The notes below the pieces were generated by a model, which was not told where the DNA came from, searched no databases, and saw nothing but the letters and a program-made list of their open reading frames with translations. Both the position numbers and the translations under genes were made by a program. From Acidobacteria bacterium UBA2999 (lineage in GTDB: Bacteria; Acidobacteriota; Vicinamibacteria; Vicinamibacterales; UBA2999), in contig DDZV01000022.1 of NCBI GenBank assembly GCA_002346475.1, positions 1 to 64,000 of the forward strand: 64,000 bases of DNA, written 5' to 3'. This document shows, one piece after another, positions 26,974-36,255 of this stretch (positions are counted from its first letter, which is position 1; each line of letters starts with the position of its first letter).

Positions 26974-28287
26974 ATGCACATCGTACGCGTTAAAGGTCGG
27001 GAAATTCTCGACTCTCGCGGAAATCCCACCGTCGAAGTAGACATCCATCTAGATACTGGGTCACGTGGACGGGCAGCTGTTCCATCAGGCATCTCAACTG
27101 GAAAATATGAAGCACTAGAACTTCGAGACAAAGACACTAAACGTTATCTTGGCAAAGGCGTGAAAAAAGCCGTTTCCCATATTAACGAAGAAATTTCCTC
27201 AGCAATTTGTGGGCACCAGCTAGAACAGACAGACCTCGACAAACTCCTTATTAAACTCGATGGAACAGCTACAAAAAGCCGGTTGGGAGCCAATGCTTTA
27301 CTTGGGGTGTCAATAGCTGCCGCTAAAGCGGAAGCTGCTAATCTCGGTCTTCCACTGTACGCCCATCTCAGAAAACTAAGCAATCAGAACATGTCTGATC
27401 GTTATCAGCTACCAGTACCAATGATGAACATCCTCAATGGCGGTGCTCATGCGAACAGCAATGTTGATTTACAGGAATTCATGGTGCTCCCAGTCGGCGC
27501 GAGTTCGTTTGGTCATGCGCTCCAGATCGGGAGCGAAATATTCCATGTTCTAGCAGAGCTTCTGCAGAAAGCTGGACATCCAACTAGTGTTGGTGACGAG
27601 GGCGGGTTTGCACCCAAACTTCGATCTAATCATGAGGCGCTAGATCTAATTGTTGATGCAATTAGAATCGCCGGCTTTAACATTGGTAAAGAAGTATTCC
27701 TTGGCTTAGATGTAGCATCCAGCGAACTTTTTAAAAATGGAAAATACTACTTTAAAAAATCTGGTGAGCCGGCCCGAAACGCTGAAGAAATGATCGAAAT
27801 GTACAAAAAGTGGTGCCAAGAATACCCGCTTATTTCAATTGAAGATGGAATCTCTGAGTCTGACTGGGATGGCTGGAAATTACTTACAAGTACTCTAGGC
27901 GACAAGCTTCAACTTGTCGGCGATGATGTCTTTGCAACAAATCCAAAGATCCTGCGTAAGGGAATTGAAGATGGCGTGGCTAATGCTTTGCTCGTAAAGT
28001 TCAATCAAATTGGAACCCTCTCTGAAACACTAGAGGCAGTTGCCATCGCTCGTAAGGCTGGTTATGCAAGTGTCATCTCGCACCGCTCCGGCGAAACTGA
28101 CGATACTACTATTGCCGATCTGTCTGTTGCCCTTAATTCTGGCCAAATCAAAGCCGGATCGACTAGCCGCTCTGACCGTATTGCCAAGTACAATCAACTA
28201 CTACGCATCGAAGAAGAACTAGGTTCGCAAGCATATTACGCTGGCAATTCAGCATTTAAACACCTGTCAAAAAGCGTAGTTATATAG
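26974..28287 (+). CDS. eno: Enolase
   Basis: Phosphopyruvate hydratase (437 aa): interconverts 2-phosphoglycerate and phosphoenolpyruvate with Mg2+. Signatures: N-terminal GREILDSRGNPTVEVD, catalytic-loop Glu in VGDEGGFAP, the metal/catalytic segment SIEDGISESDWDGW, and the enolase hallmark LLVKFNQIGTLSE followed by SHRSGETDDTTIAD. Full length. Shine-Dalgarno aagga lies about 6 nt before the ATG. It is followed after 15 nt by gpmA, so two consecutive glycolytic steps form one operon. Confidence 0.98.
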   Translation: MHIVRVKGREILDSRGNPTVEVDIHLDTGSRGRAAVPSGISTGKYEALELRDKDTKRYLGKGVKKAVSHINEEISSAICGHQLEQTDLDKLLIKLDGTATKSRLGANALLGVSIAAAKAEAANLGLPLYAHLRKLSNQNMSDRYQLPVPMMNILNGGAHANSNVDLQEFMVLPVGASSFGHALQIGSEIFHVLAELLQKAGHPTSVGDEGGFAPKLRSNHEALDLIVDAIRIAGFNIGKEVFLGLDVASSELFKNGKYYFKKSGEPARNAEEMIEMYKKWCQEYPLISIEDGISESDWDGWKLLTSTLGDKLQLVGDDVFATNPKILRKGIEDGVANALLVKFNQIGTLSETLEAVAIARKAGYASVISHRSGETDDTTIADLSVALNSGQIKAGSTSRSDRIAKYNQLLRIEEELGSQAYYAGNSAFKHLSKSVVI

Positions 28288-28302
28288 ATACATTAATAAT
28301 TA

Positions 28303-29052
28303 ATGCAAAAACTTGTTTTGCTTCGGCACGGACAAAGTACCTGGAACAAAGAAAACCGCTTTACTGGATGGGTTGACGTTGATCTCACAAAGCAGGGACA
28401 AGGTGAAGCTCAAGATGCTGGTCGGTTAATGCGGGCTGATGGTCTCAATTTTGATATTGCTTACACCTCATTACTCAAACGGGCCCTTCGCACACTTTGG
28501 ATAACTCTTGATGAAATGGAACTGGCATCACTGCGAATTGAGCAAACATGGCGCCTGAACGAACGGCACTATGGCGCATTACAAGGCCTGAAGAAAAATG
28601 AGGTGGCTACAGAACATGGTGAGGACAAAGTAAAAATTTGGCGCCGTAGCTATAAGATACCACCACCGCCTTTATCACTAGATGATCCGCGGCACCCTTC
28701 TCATGACCCTCTCTATGCAAAGTTTTCTAACGAGTCGTTACCAAGCACAGAATCGTTGCAAGATACCGTCACACGCTTTCTTCCTTATTGGGAGAACACC
28801 ATAGCTCCATCAATTCAAGAAAAAAAACAAGTACTTATTGTTGCCCATGGCAACAGCCTTCGTGCACTTATTAAGTTGTTAGAAGATATGTCCGAAGAAG
28901 AAATTGTTGAGCTTAACATTCCAACAGGAGTTCCATTGGTCTACGAACTTGATCAGGATTTAAAAACTCAACACAAGTATTACCTTGGAAATCAAAAAGC
29001 GATAAAAAAAGCAATGGCCGCCGTCGCCAGACAAGGGAGTGCAACTAAATAG
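28303..29052 (+). CDS. gpmA: 2,3-bisphosphoglycerate-dependent phosphoglycerate mutase
   Basis: Histidine-phosphatase-superfamily enzyme (249 aa) interconverting 3- and 2-phosphoglycerate. The phospho-histidine motif LLRHGQSTWNKENRFTGW is at the N-terminus (H9), and the second catalytic histidine is in VAHGNSLRAL. NERHYGALQGLKK contains the catalytic Glu segment. Length matches E. coli GpmA (250 aa). Transcribed with eno; convergent with the small hypothetical gene downstream. Confidence 0.97.
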   Translation: MQKLVLLRHGQSTWNKENRFTGWVDVDLTKQGQGEAQDAGRLMRADGLNFDIAYTSLLKRALRTLWITLDEMELASLRIEQTWRLNERHYGALQGLKKNEVATEHGEDKVKIWRRSYKIPPPPLSLDDPRHPSHDPLYAKFSNESLPSTESLQDTVTRFLPYWENTIAPSIQEKKQVLIVAHGNSLRALIKLLEDMSEEEIVELNIPTGVPLVYELDQDLKTQHKYYLGNQKAIKKAMAAVARQGSATK

Positions 29053-29093
29053 TTACAATTTTGATTTGATGACTACAAAGAAAAAGCTTAGAC

Positions 29094-29396
29094 CTATTCC
29101 ACAGTTTCTTTAGTCTCATTGCCAGAAATTCGTAACGAACGAAGAAAGCGTCTATCATTATTTGTCAGATCAAACTGCTTTGGTGCAGGGAGTTGGCGGG
29201 CAGGTATAGAAACTTTTGCTATTGGACTATTTTCAGATCGATTGACAAAACCTACAACAGCCTCAAGCTTTAAACGCATGTCATATCCTGACTCTCGAGC
29301 TCTTGTACGACATGCTTCAACCTGGGGATCTTCAGCAACCGCTGCAGCGATTGCATCCGCAAGTTCTTTCGCAAATTTATTTACGACGTCATCCAT
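29094..29396 (-). CDS. Conserved-looking hypothetical protein (100 aa)
   Basis: A 100-residue soluble protein with an N-terminal amphipathic helix (FAKELADAIAAAVAEDP), a middle segment GYDMRLKLEAVVGFVNR and a C-terminal motif NNDRRFLRSLRIS. No catalytic motif is recognisable. An overlapping ORF of similar size on the plus strand is less protein-like (many Ser/Thr, no clear folding pattern), so I favour this strand. Convergent with gpmA (41-nt gap) and divergent from the mutase gene. Confidence 0.65.
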   Translation of the reverse strand: MDDVVNKFAKELADAIAAAVAEDPQVEACRTRARESGYDMRLKLEAVVGFVNRSENSPIAKVSIPARQLPAPKQFDLTNNDRRFLRSLRISGNETKETVE

Positions 29397-29570
29397 TGTA
29401 AAGACTTTAGTTATAAGTAGATAAAAGCATTCTAAGTGCCTGGCTCACTAGGTGTCAACTAAACTAGCCAAGTAAAATTGAAGGGTCGTTCTGGTATTCC
29501 TGAAAAGTTGTCTGTCATTTTGACACCGCTTCGAAGCAGGCTGGAGTAAGATTCGGCCACCCTAGAATAG

Positions 29571-31133
29571 ATGAACAATAAAACTAAGCGAAGTAACTGT
29601 TATAACCCTGAAGATCTTGGCAGGCATGACCCAGCCGAAGCCCTCGGTCAACCTGGCACATTCCCATTCACCCGTGGCATTTGGCCAACGATGTACGGTG
29701 AACGACCGTGGACTATGAGGCAGTACTCTGGCTTTGCTACAGCAAAAGAATCAAATGAACGTTATCGGTACCTGCTTTCCCAAGGCGTAAACGGTCTTAG
29801 TGTTGCGTTCGATTTGCCAACACAACTTGGCTATGATTCAGACCACTCCCTTGCAACTGGCGAGGTTGGACGAACTGGGGTCGCAATTGACTCAATTGAG
29901 GACTTTTCTATGCTCTTTGATGGAATCGCACTCAATAAAGTCTCGACTTCGATGACTATTAACGCAACAGCAGTTATTCTGCTGGCCCTGTACATCGCCG
30001 TTGCTAAACGGCAAAACGTTGAACTCCGTGACCTCTCCGGGACCCTGCAAAACGATATTTTAAAAGAGTACGTTGCAAGGGGCGCATACATCTACCCTCC
30101 GCGAAGCTCGCTTAGAATTGTCACTGATGTTTTTGAATTTTGCGAACAAGCATTACCAAAACTGAACACTATCTCTATCAGTGGCTATCACATCCGTGAA
30201 GCTGGCTCGACAGCAGTCCAAGAAGTTGCCTTCACACTCGCTCATGCAATTGCCTACGTCGAGGCCGCCGTAGCAAAAGGATTGCAAGTCAACAACTTTG
30301 GAAAACGGCTTTCTTTCTTTTTTAATGCCCACAATGATTTTCTTGAAGAAATCGCAAAATTTAGAGCTGCACGGCGCATGTGGGCCCGCTTAATGCGTGA
30401 CCGCTTCGGCGCTACAAACCCACGAGCACAACAATTACGATTCCACACACAGACTGCCGGAAGTACTCTTACTGCCCAACAGCCTGACAACAACATTGTA
30501 CGCGTTACCCTGCAAGCCCTTGCCGCAGTTCTTGGAGGTACTCAATCATTACACTGCAACGCCAAGGATGAAGCACTGGCCCTCCCAACCGAGGAGTCTG
30601 GAACTATTGCTTTGCGAACGCAACAAATACTGCTTCATGAGAGTGGTGTTACAAACACTGTTGATCCAATGGGAGGTTCGTACGCAATCGAGCATCTCAC
30701 GGACACTATTGAGCGTGAAGCAACAGCGTTGCTAAAGCATATTGACAAACTTGGTGGAACACTTGCAGCAATCGAATCTGGTTTTATTCAGCAAAGCATT
30801 CAGGATGCTGCATACAAAGCACAACAGGCGATTGACTCAAAAGAAGCGGTTGTGGTCGGTGTCAACAAATATACAACCGGCGATAAACCTCACTCTTCCG
30901 TTTTTCGCATCGATCCATCACTCGAACGTGAGCAGATTGATCGGTTGCGTAAAGTTAGAGCTAGTCGAAGCAAATCAGACTGGACTGCAGCCTTAAAAGC
31001 AGTGGAAACCGCTGCTATTGATGGGAAAAACCTAGTGCCGTCTATCATTGAAGCTGTTGAGCAATACGCTACGCTTGGTGAAATATCAGATACTCTTCGT
31101 GGAGTTTTTGGCGAATATCGAGACATCTCATAA
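29571..31133 (+). CDS. Methylmalonyl-CoA mutase, large (catalytic) subunit
   Basis: 520-residue substrate-binding TIM-barrel subunit of an adenosylcobalamin-dependent acyl-CoA mutase. The length is that of split enzymes whose B12-binding domain is a separate ~140-aa subunit, which is not encoded in this window. RPWTMRQYSGF carries Y52. Tyr at this position (RQY) is typical of methylmalonyl-CoA mutase, whereas isobutyryl-CoA mutases have Phe (RQF). Other conserved parts: VAFDLPTQLGYDSDH, NTISISGYHIREAGS and GGTQSLHCNAKDEALALPTE. Likely role: propionyl-CoA/succinyl-CoA interconversion. Followed after 5 nt by an ABC ATPase gene. Confidence 0.92.
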   Translation: MNNKTKRSNCYNPEDLGRHDPAEALGQPGTFPFTRGIWPTMYGERPWTMRQYSGFATAKESNERYRYLLSQGVNGLSVAFDLPTQLGYDSDHSLATGEVGRTGVAIDSIEDFSMLFDGIALNKVSTSMTINATAVILLALYIAVAKRQNVELRDLSGTLQNDILKEYVARGAYIYPPRSSLRIVTDVFEFCEQALPKLNTISISGYHIREAGSTAVQEVAFTLAHAIAYVEAAVAKGLQVNNFGKRLSFFFNAHNDFLEEIAKFRAARRMWARLMRDRFGATNPRAQQLRFHTQTAGSTLTAQQPDNNIVRVTLQALAAVLGGTQSLHCNAKDEALALPTEESGTIALRTQQILLHESGVTNTVDPMGGSYAIEHLTDTIEREATALLKHIDKLGGTLAAIESGFIQQSIQDAAYKAQQAIDSKEAVVVGVNKYTTGDKPHSSVFRIDPSLEREQIDRLRKVRASRSKSDWTAALKAVETAAIDGKNLVPSIIEAVEQYATLGEISDTLRGVFGEYRDIS

Positions 31134-31138
31134 AAACT

Positions 31139-31936
31139 ATGGATAAGCCGTTGCTTGAAGTAGAACACTTGACGATCGTTTTTGAGCACGCGATCGAAAA
31201 AGTAACTGCTGTTAATGATGTTAGTTTTGCTATACCTCGAGGAAAAACCCTTGGATTAGTAGGGGAATCAGGTAGTGGAAAATCGATGACCGCGTTTGGG
31301 ATTCTTCGGTTACTGCCATCTGGTGGACGTATTACAGCTGGCACCGTACGTTTTAATGGGTCCGATCTAATGACACTAACAGAGTCAGAAATGCAAGAGC
31401 TTCGGGGAGCTAATATATCGCTGATTTTTCAAGAACCTATAATCGCTTTAAATCCAACCATGCAAGTAGGAGAACAAATTGCTGAAGCACTAACTGTGCA
31501 CCATAAAACTTCTGGAACAGAAACTCGAGCCAGAGTGGTTGAATTGCTTGAGGCGGTTCAAATCCCAAACGCAATTGATCGTGTTAAAGATTATCCACAT
31601 CAACTTTCTGGTGGCATGCGACAAAGGATTATGATCGCCATTGCGTTAGCCTGTCGTCCATTGTTGTTAATTGCAGACGAACCAACAACTGCACTTGATA
31701 TGACAATTCAGGCTGAGGTGCTCGACTTGCTCCGTGAATTACGCGCAACATATAACTTGTCATTACTACTGATTACTCACGATTTTGGGGTAATTGCAGA
31801 AATGGCCGACTATGTTGCCATTATGCATCAGGGTCAAATAGTTGAACAAGGTCCAGTACGTCAAATTTTACGAAAACCATTACATGCCTATACGCGTTCG
31901 CTTTTAGAAGCAGTCCCTGGTCATAGCTGGACCTGA
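31139..31936 (+). CDS. Oligopeptide/dipeptide ABC transporter ATP-binding protein (OppD-like)
   Basis: 265-residue ABC ATPase of the Opp/Dpp type. Walker A GESGSGKS, Q-loop FQEP, signature LSGGMRQR, Walker B LLIADEPTTALD and the H-loop THDF are all present. The end (KPLHAYTRSLLEAVPG) is the start of the oligopeptide-transporter C-terminal extension, but the protein is shorter than typical OppD (~330 aa). Its stop overlaps the next ATPase gene by 1 nt. No permease or binding-protein gene is adjacent, so the membrane partners must be encoded elsewhere. Confidence 0.92.
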   Translation: MDKPLLEVEHLTIVFEHAIEKVTAVNDVSFAIPRGKTLGLVGESGSGKSMTAFGILRLLPSGGRITAGTVRFNGSDLMTLTESEMQELRGANISLIFQEPIIALNPTMQVGEQIAEALTVHHKTSGTETRARVVELLEAVQIPNAIDRVKDYPHQLSGGMRQRIMIAIALACRPLLLIADEPTTALDMTIQAEVLDLLRELRATYNLSLLLITHDFGVIAEMADYVAIMHQGQIVEQGPVRQILRKPLHAYTRSLLEAVPGHSWT

Positions 31937-32814
31937 TGCCGGTTCTTGAAGTTCACAATCTCGTTAAACATTTCATACGTCCTCAGGGTTTTTTGAAAAA
32001 GGCTACTGTCGTTCGCGCGGTAGATGGAATTAGCTTCACTATCGAAGAAGGTGAGATGTTTGGGCTTGTTGGTGAATCCGGCAGTGGAAAAAGTACAACG
32101 GGACGTTGCATCTTGCGCTTGCTAGAACCAACAACAGGGAAAATACTGTTTAAAGGTGAAAACGTTATTGATTTTTCACCCGAACGAATGCGACAAGCAC
32201 GTAGAGAAATGCAAATTGTGTTTCAAGACCCAGTCTCGTCACTCAATCCGCGTATGCGTGCCGGTGCTATCGTGGAGGAACCATTAGTAATTCACAATCT
32301 TGGTAGTCGCGACAACCGTTATAACCGCGTGCAGGAATTATTCCGACTCGTAGGTCTCAACCCAGATCACTTATTACGATATCCCCATCAGTTTAGTGGT
32401 GGCCAGCGTCAGCGCCTTGGTATTGCCAGAGCTCTAGCCCTAAATCCCGCTTTTATTATTGCTGACGAGGCTGTCTCTGCGCTGGACATGTCAATTCAAG
32501 CTCAGATTATCAACTTGCTAATCGATCTTCAGCGACAGCTAAATCTTACATATCTATTTATTGCTCATGATCTACGGCTTGTAGAGCATATCTGTACTAG
32601 AGTTGCAGTGATGTACTTAGGAAAAATTGTGGAAATGGGTAAGACCAATGTCTTGTTCCAAGCATCTAGACATCCTTATACACAAGCGCTCCTCAGCGCT
32701 GTCCCGAGTCTTGATCCAGATTCTCCACGTAAAAGAATTACCCTAGACCCAATGTCTTTCAATAAGGATGCTCCATTACGAAAGATTGGTGACTCACACT
32801 GGGCCGCTATTTAA
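31936..32814 (+). CDS. Oligopeptide/dipeptide ABC transporter ATP-binding protein (OppF-like)
   Basis: 292-residue partner ATPase. It has Walker A GESGSGKS, Q-loop FQDPVSSLNPRM (typical of OppF/DppF), signature FSGGQRQR, Walker B FIIADEAVSALD (Ala-Val in place of the usual Pro-Thr), an H-loop AHDL, and the C-terminal HPYTQALLSAVPSLDP segment. Together with the preceding gene it would form the heterodimeric ATPase of a peptide or nickel-type importer. Confidence 0.92.
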   Translation: MPVLEVHNLVKHFIRPQGFLKKATVVRAVDGISFTIEEGEMFGLVGESGSGKSTTGRCILRLLEPTTGKILFKGENVIDFSPERMRQARREMQIVFQDPVSSLNPRMRAGAIVEEPLVIHNLGSRDNRYNRVQELFRLVGLNPDHLLRYPHQFSGGQRQRLGIARALALNPAFIIADEAVSALDMSIQAQIINLLIDLQRQLNLTYLFIAHDLRLVEHICTRVAVMYLGKIVEMGKTNVLFQASRHPYTQALLSAVPSLDPDSPRKRITLDPMSFNKDAPLRKIGDSHWAAI

Positions 32815-32858
32815 GGGTTAAGATTGCGACATAGATATTCAATTTTTGAGGTGTTGCT

Positions 32859-33398
32859 ATGAAAATCAAGTCTCGTATTTTAGTCATTACTATCTCGTGG
32901 GTACTATGTACCGTCCTGGCAAACGCTCAAAATGTAACGAAGGAAAATGTTGCTGGAATCAGAAACTTTGCCCGAGTTGAAACTACCGTTGCCTGTGCGG
33001 GTGCGACAAACCCAGAAGCCCTGGCCGAAATTAAAAACATGGGTTTTGCATCAGTTATAAACCTTCGGCTCTCTGGAGAACGCGACAATAATGTATCGGC
33101 AGAAGCAAAGGTAGCAGAAAAAGTAGGCCTGAAATTTATTCACTTACCATTCAATGGTGGATCGCCAGACCCAGCCGTAGCAGATCGTTTTATTAAAACA
33201 ATAACCCAGCCTGGATACCAACCAGCTTTCATCCATTGTGCTGGAGGGGTTCGGGCTGCTGCTATGTGGTTAATTAAACGTCTCGTTGTCGACAAGTGGG
33301 ATGTGCCACGCGCTATGACTGAGGCCGAAGCCTTGGGACTAACAAGTAGACGGCTAAAACAGTTTGCCCTCGACTATGCCAGTCAACAGACACAATAG
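32859..33398 (+). CDS. Secreted phosphatase-like protein (DUF442/BLH type)
   Basis: 179 residues with a signal peptide (cleavage near ANA-QN at residue 23). The fold resembles the dual-specificity-phosphatase-like DUF442 family. The active-site loop HCAGGVR gives C127 and R132 with the shorter C-x4-R spacing of that family rather than the C-x5-R of true tyrosine phosphatases. The SVINLRLSGE segment is also family-like. Exported location is unusual enough to note. The substrate is unknown, and both phosphatase and sulfurtransferase roles are possible. It stands alone between the Opp ATPases and a convergent ABC ATPase gene. Confidence 0.8.
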   Translation: MKIKSRILVITISWVLCTVLANAQNVTKENVAGIRNFARVETTVACAGATNPEALAEIKNMGFASVINLRLSGERDNNVSAEAKVAEKVGLKFIHLPFNGGSPDPAVADRFIKTITQPGYQPAFIHCAGGVRAAAMWLIKRLVVDKWDVPRAMTEAEALGLTSRRLKQFALDYASQQTQ

Positions 33399-33425
33399 CG
33401 ATAAGAAGCTATCCGATAACACACG

Positions 33426-34112
33426 TCAAGACGCTTGTACAACGTCTTTCTCAATGCGACCATCTCTGATATGAATCACCCGTCGAGCAAAAGCAGCTAA
33501 CTCAGCTTCGTGGGTCACAAGAACAATAGTATTGCCAGCTTCGTGGAGACGCTCGAAAAGCGCCATAATCTCTTCGCCAGTTTTAGAATCGAGGTTTCCT
33601 GTCGGTTCATCAGCTAGCAGTATCGATGGTTCGTTGACCAACGCCCGGGCAATAGCTACACGCTGACGTTGACCTCCAGATAATTCGTTTGGTCGATGTT
33701 TTAAACGATCTGACAATTCAACACGGGCTAGTGCACGATTTGCCAACTCGAGTCGTTTCTGTCCAGACACACCAGCATAAATCAATGGAAGCTCTACGTT
33801 GTGTAGGGCTGTAGCCCGTGGCAACAGATTAAAAGTCTGAAACACAAAACCAATTTCCTTGTTACGAATGCTCGCTAATTCATCATCATCCATCTGACTT
33901 ACTTCACGCCCGTTAAGTAAGTACGTCCCCTGACTGGGAGTATCAAGACAGCCAATTAAATTCATTAACGTTGACTTGCCTGAACCAGAGGGACCCATAA
34001 TAGCAACGTACTCACCCCGTTCGATTTGTACTGATACATCTTGTAGGGCGTTAATTTCTTCCGAGCCCATTTGGTAAGTTTTCCAAAGATTTTGAGTATC
34101 AATAACAGGCAT
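33426..34112 (-). CDS. ABC transporter ATP-binding protein (MacB/LolD type)
   Basis: 228-residue ATPase of the MacB/LolD/FtsE class. Walker A GPSGSGKST, Q-loop FQTFNLLPRATALHNVELPLIYAG (family hallmark), signature LSGGQRQR, Walker B ILLADEPTGNLD and H-loop THE are intact. This class pairs with permeases that drive lipoprotein release or export from the periplasm rather than uptake. No permease gene is adjacent, so the substrate cannot be assigned. Confidence 0.93.
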   Translation of the reverse strand: MPVIDTQNLWKTYQMGSEEINALQDVSVQIERGEYVAIMGPSGSGKSTLMNLIGCLDTPSQGTYLLNGREVSQMDDDELASIRNKEIGFVFQTFNLLPRATALHNVELPLIYAGVSGQKRLELANRALARVELSDRLKHRPNELSGGQRQRVAIARALVNEPSILLADEPTGNLDSKTGEEIMALFERLHEAGNTIVLVTHEAELAAFARRVIHIRDGRIEKDVVQAS

Positions 34113-34212
34113 ATTTTCGTCAACAGTTAGTTGAAAGAACTTTTAATAATTTACGGAAATGGTCGATGATTAGTTCCACAAACATCTAAGGGCACAGAAC
34201 CGCCCCTAATTG

Positions 34213-36180
34213 TCAATGTTCTTCCTGGTACTGCTCCTGTAACTTACTCACGACTGCTGGGTCTGCTAGAGTCGTAGTATCACCGAGAGCCTTACCCTCT
34301 GCGATATCACGGAGTAATCGGCGCATAATCTTTCCTGAGCGTGTCTTTGGAAGATCGGCAGAAAAAATAATGTCATCTGGACGAGCTATAGGTCCGATTT
34401 TCTTAACAACATGTTCCTTTAGCTCACTGCTTAAGTTGTTACTTGGTGTCGATTGGTCTTTTAAGGTTACGAAAGCCGCCACCGCTTGTCCTTTTATTTC
34501 GTGAGGTCTGCCAACAACAGCTGCCTCAGCTACCACGGGGTGATCTACAAGGGCACTTTCCACTTCCATTGTTCCAATACGATGGCCAGCTACATTCAAT
34601 ACATCGTCAACACGACCGAGCAACCAAAAATAACCATCTTCGTCAAGTTTGGCACCATCTCCTGTGACATAAATATCATGCCCCCAACGGTTCCAATAGG
34701 TGCTGACATAACGATCATGATCACCGTAGATCGTCCGCAACATTGAAGGCCAAGGATATGTTTGAACTAGATAACCCCCACCAACCGAAACCTTCTCACC
34801 GCTTTCTTTCACTACAGCAGGTTTGAGACCAGGAAATGGCTTTGACGCTGAACCTGGCTTGAGGGTGGTAATACCAGGGAGCGGAGTGATAAGAATGCTA
34901 CCAGTTTCCGTCTGCCACCAGGTATCTACAACCGGACAGCGCTCACCTCCAACGTAGTGGTAGTACCACATCCATGCCTCAGGATTGATTGGTTCTCCAA
35001 CCGAACCAATAAGACGCAATGAACTAAGATCATGCTTCTGAAGATGCTCAGGACCCCATTTCATAAACGCACGAATAGCAGTCGGTGCTGTATAAAAAAT
35101 CGTGACTTTATACTTTTCTACAAGTTCCCACAGCCGATCACGACCTGGCGTATCAGGCGCGCCCTCATACATTACACAGGTCGCACCATTAGCTAGTGGC
35201 CCATAGACTAGATAGGTATGACCAGTAATCCAACCTATGTCAGCAGTACACCAGTAGACATCATCATCTTTAAGATCGAAAACCCATTTGGCTGTAGCGT
35301 AAGCTCCGGTTAAATAACCAGCAGTTGTGTGTGCAATGCCCTTAGGCTTACCAGTCGTGCCAGATGTGTAAAGGGTAAACAGAAGATCCTCGGCATCGTT
35401 CTCGTAAGCCTCACAGGTATCTCCAGCTTTTGCTATCAGATCATGGTACCAACAATCACGTCCGACAACGAAGTCGTGTGTTGTGTCCAAGCCTTCTCGT
35501 TTGACTAAAAGAACTTTTTTGACACTCGGGGCCCCATTAAGGGCTTCATCAGAGATTTTCTTAAGAGGTATAACGCCTCCTCTCCGATAACCGCCGTCAG
35601 CCGTGACTAATAGCTTGGCCTGTGCATCATTTATTCGATCGCGCAATGATTCCGCGCTAAACCCTCCAAACACAACGCTGTGAACTGCACCAATACGGGC
35701 ACAGGCGAGCAACACAATTGGCAGTTCAATGATCATTGGTAAATAAACTGCAACTCGATCACCGTGTTTAATGCCGAGGTTTTTGAGTACATTCGCGCAC
35801 TTCTGAACCTCTATGTGTAGTTCTTTGTAGGTCAGTGTTTTTGTATCACCAGGTTCACCTTCCCAGACAATTGCACGCTTGTCACGTTTGCTACCAAGGG
35901 CATGGCGATCAACACAATTTACGCAAGCATTAATCTTTCCACCAATGAACCACCTGGCATCTGGAGGCTGCCAGTCGAGAACTCTGTCCCAAGGCTTGCT
36001 CCATACGAGTTCCTTTGCAAACCCAGCCCAGAATTTTTCGGGATCTGCAGCAGCTTTCTCGTAGATGTCAGGGTCGTTAATGTTGGCGTTTTTTTTGAAT
36101 TCTTCCGGTGGCGGAAAAACACGTTTTTCCTGTAAAAGATTGTCGATTTCAGCCTCGGAAGACTGCTGTTTCTTACTCAT
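34213..36180 (-). CDS. acs: Acetyl-CoA synthetase
   Basis: AMP-forming acetate--CoA ligase (655 aa; E. coli Acs is 652). P-loop-like motif YTSGTTGKPKGIAHTT, adenylate-forming core segments WWQTETGSI and YVTGDGAKLDEDGY, and the C-terminal catalytic lysine K617 in PKTRSGKIMRR, the site acetylated for regulation in other bacteria. It allows growth on acetate and assimilation of acetyl units. Transcribed toward the ABC ATPase gene; the inositol-phosphate synthase gene lies behind it on the same strand. Confidence 0.97.
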   Translation of the reverse strand: MSKKQQSSEAEIDNLLQEKRVFPPPEEFKKNANINDPDIYEKAAADPEKFWAGFAKELVWSKPWDRVLDWQPPDARWFIGGKINACVNCVDRHALGSKRDKRAIVWEGEPGDTKTLTYKELHIEVQKCANVLKNLGIKHGDRVAVYLPMIIELPIVLLACARIGAVHSVVFGGFSAESLRDRINDAQAKLLVTADGGYRRGGVIPLKKISDEALNGAPSVKKVLLVKREGLDTTHDFVVGRDCWYHDLIAKAGDTCEAYENDAEDLLFTLYTSGTTGKPKGIAHTTAGYLTGAYATAKWVFDLKDDDVYWCTADIGWITGHTYLVYGPLANGATCVMYEGAPDTPGRDRLWELVEKYKVTIFYTAPTAIRAFMKWGPEHLQKHDLSSLRLIGSVGEPINPEAWMWYYHYVGGERCPVVDTWWQTETGSILITPLPGITTLKPGSASKPFPGLKPAVVKESGEKVSVGGGYLVQTYPWPSMLRTIYGDHDRYVSTYWNRWGHDIYVTGDGAKLDEDGYFWLLGRVDDVLNVAGHRIGTMEVESALVDHPVVAEAAVVGRPHEIKGQAVAAFVTLKDQSTPSNNLSSELKEHVVKKIGPIARPDDIIFSADLPKTRSGKIMRRLLRDIAEGKALGDTTTLADPAVVSKLQEQYQEEH

Positions 36181-36255
36181 ACGCGAGTCATAGTACTTGA
36201 AATTTTGAGTTAGAACAGAACTAACTAAACGAATGCCTGATAAGTAAGAAAATGT

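Noticed and set aside
29119..29424. 101-aa plus-strand ORF opposite the small hypothetical gene
   Set aside because: The minus-strand protein has better secondary-structure patterning and conserved-looking motifs; only one is likely real.
29397..29570. Cobalamin riboswitch before the mutase gene
   Set aside because: No B12-box-like sequence or extended aptamer was recognisable.
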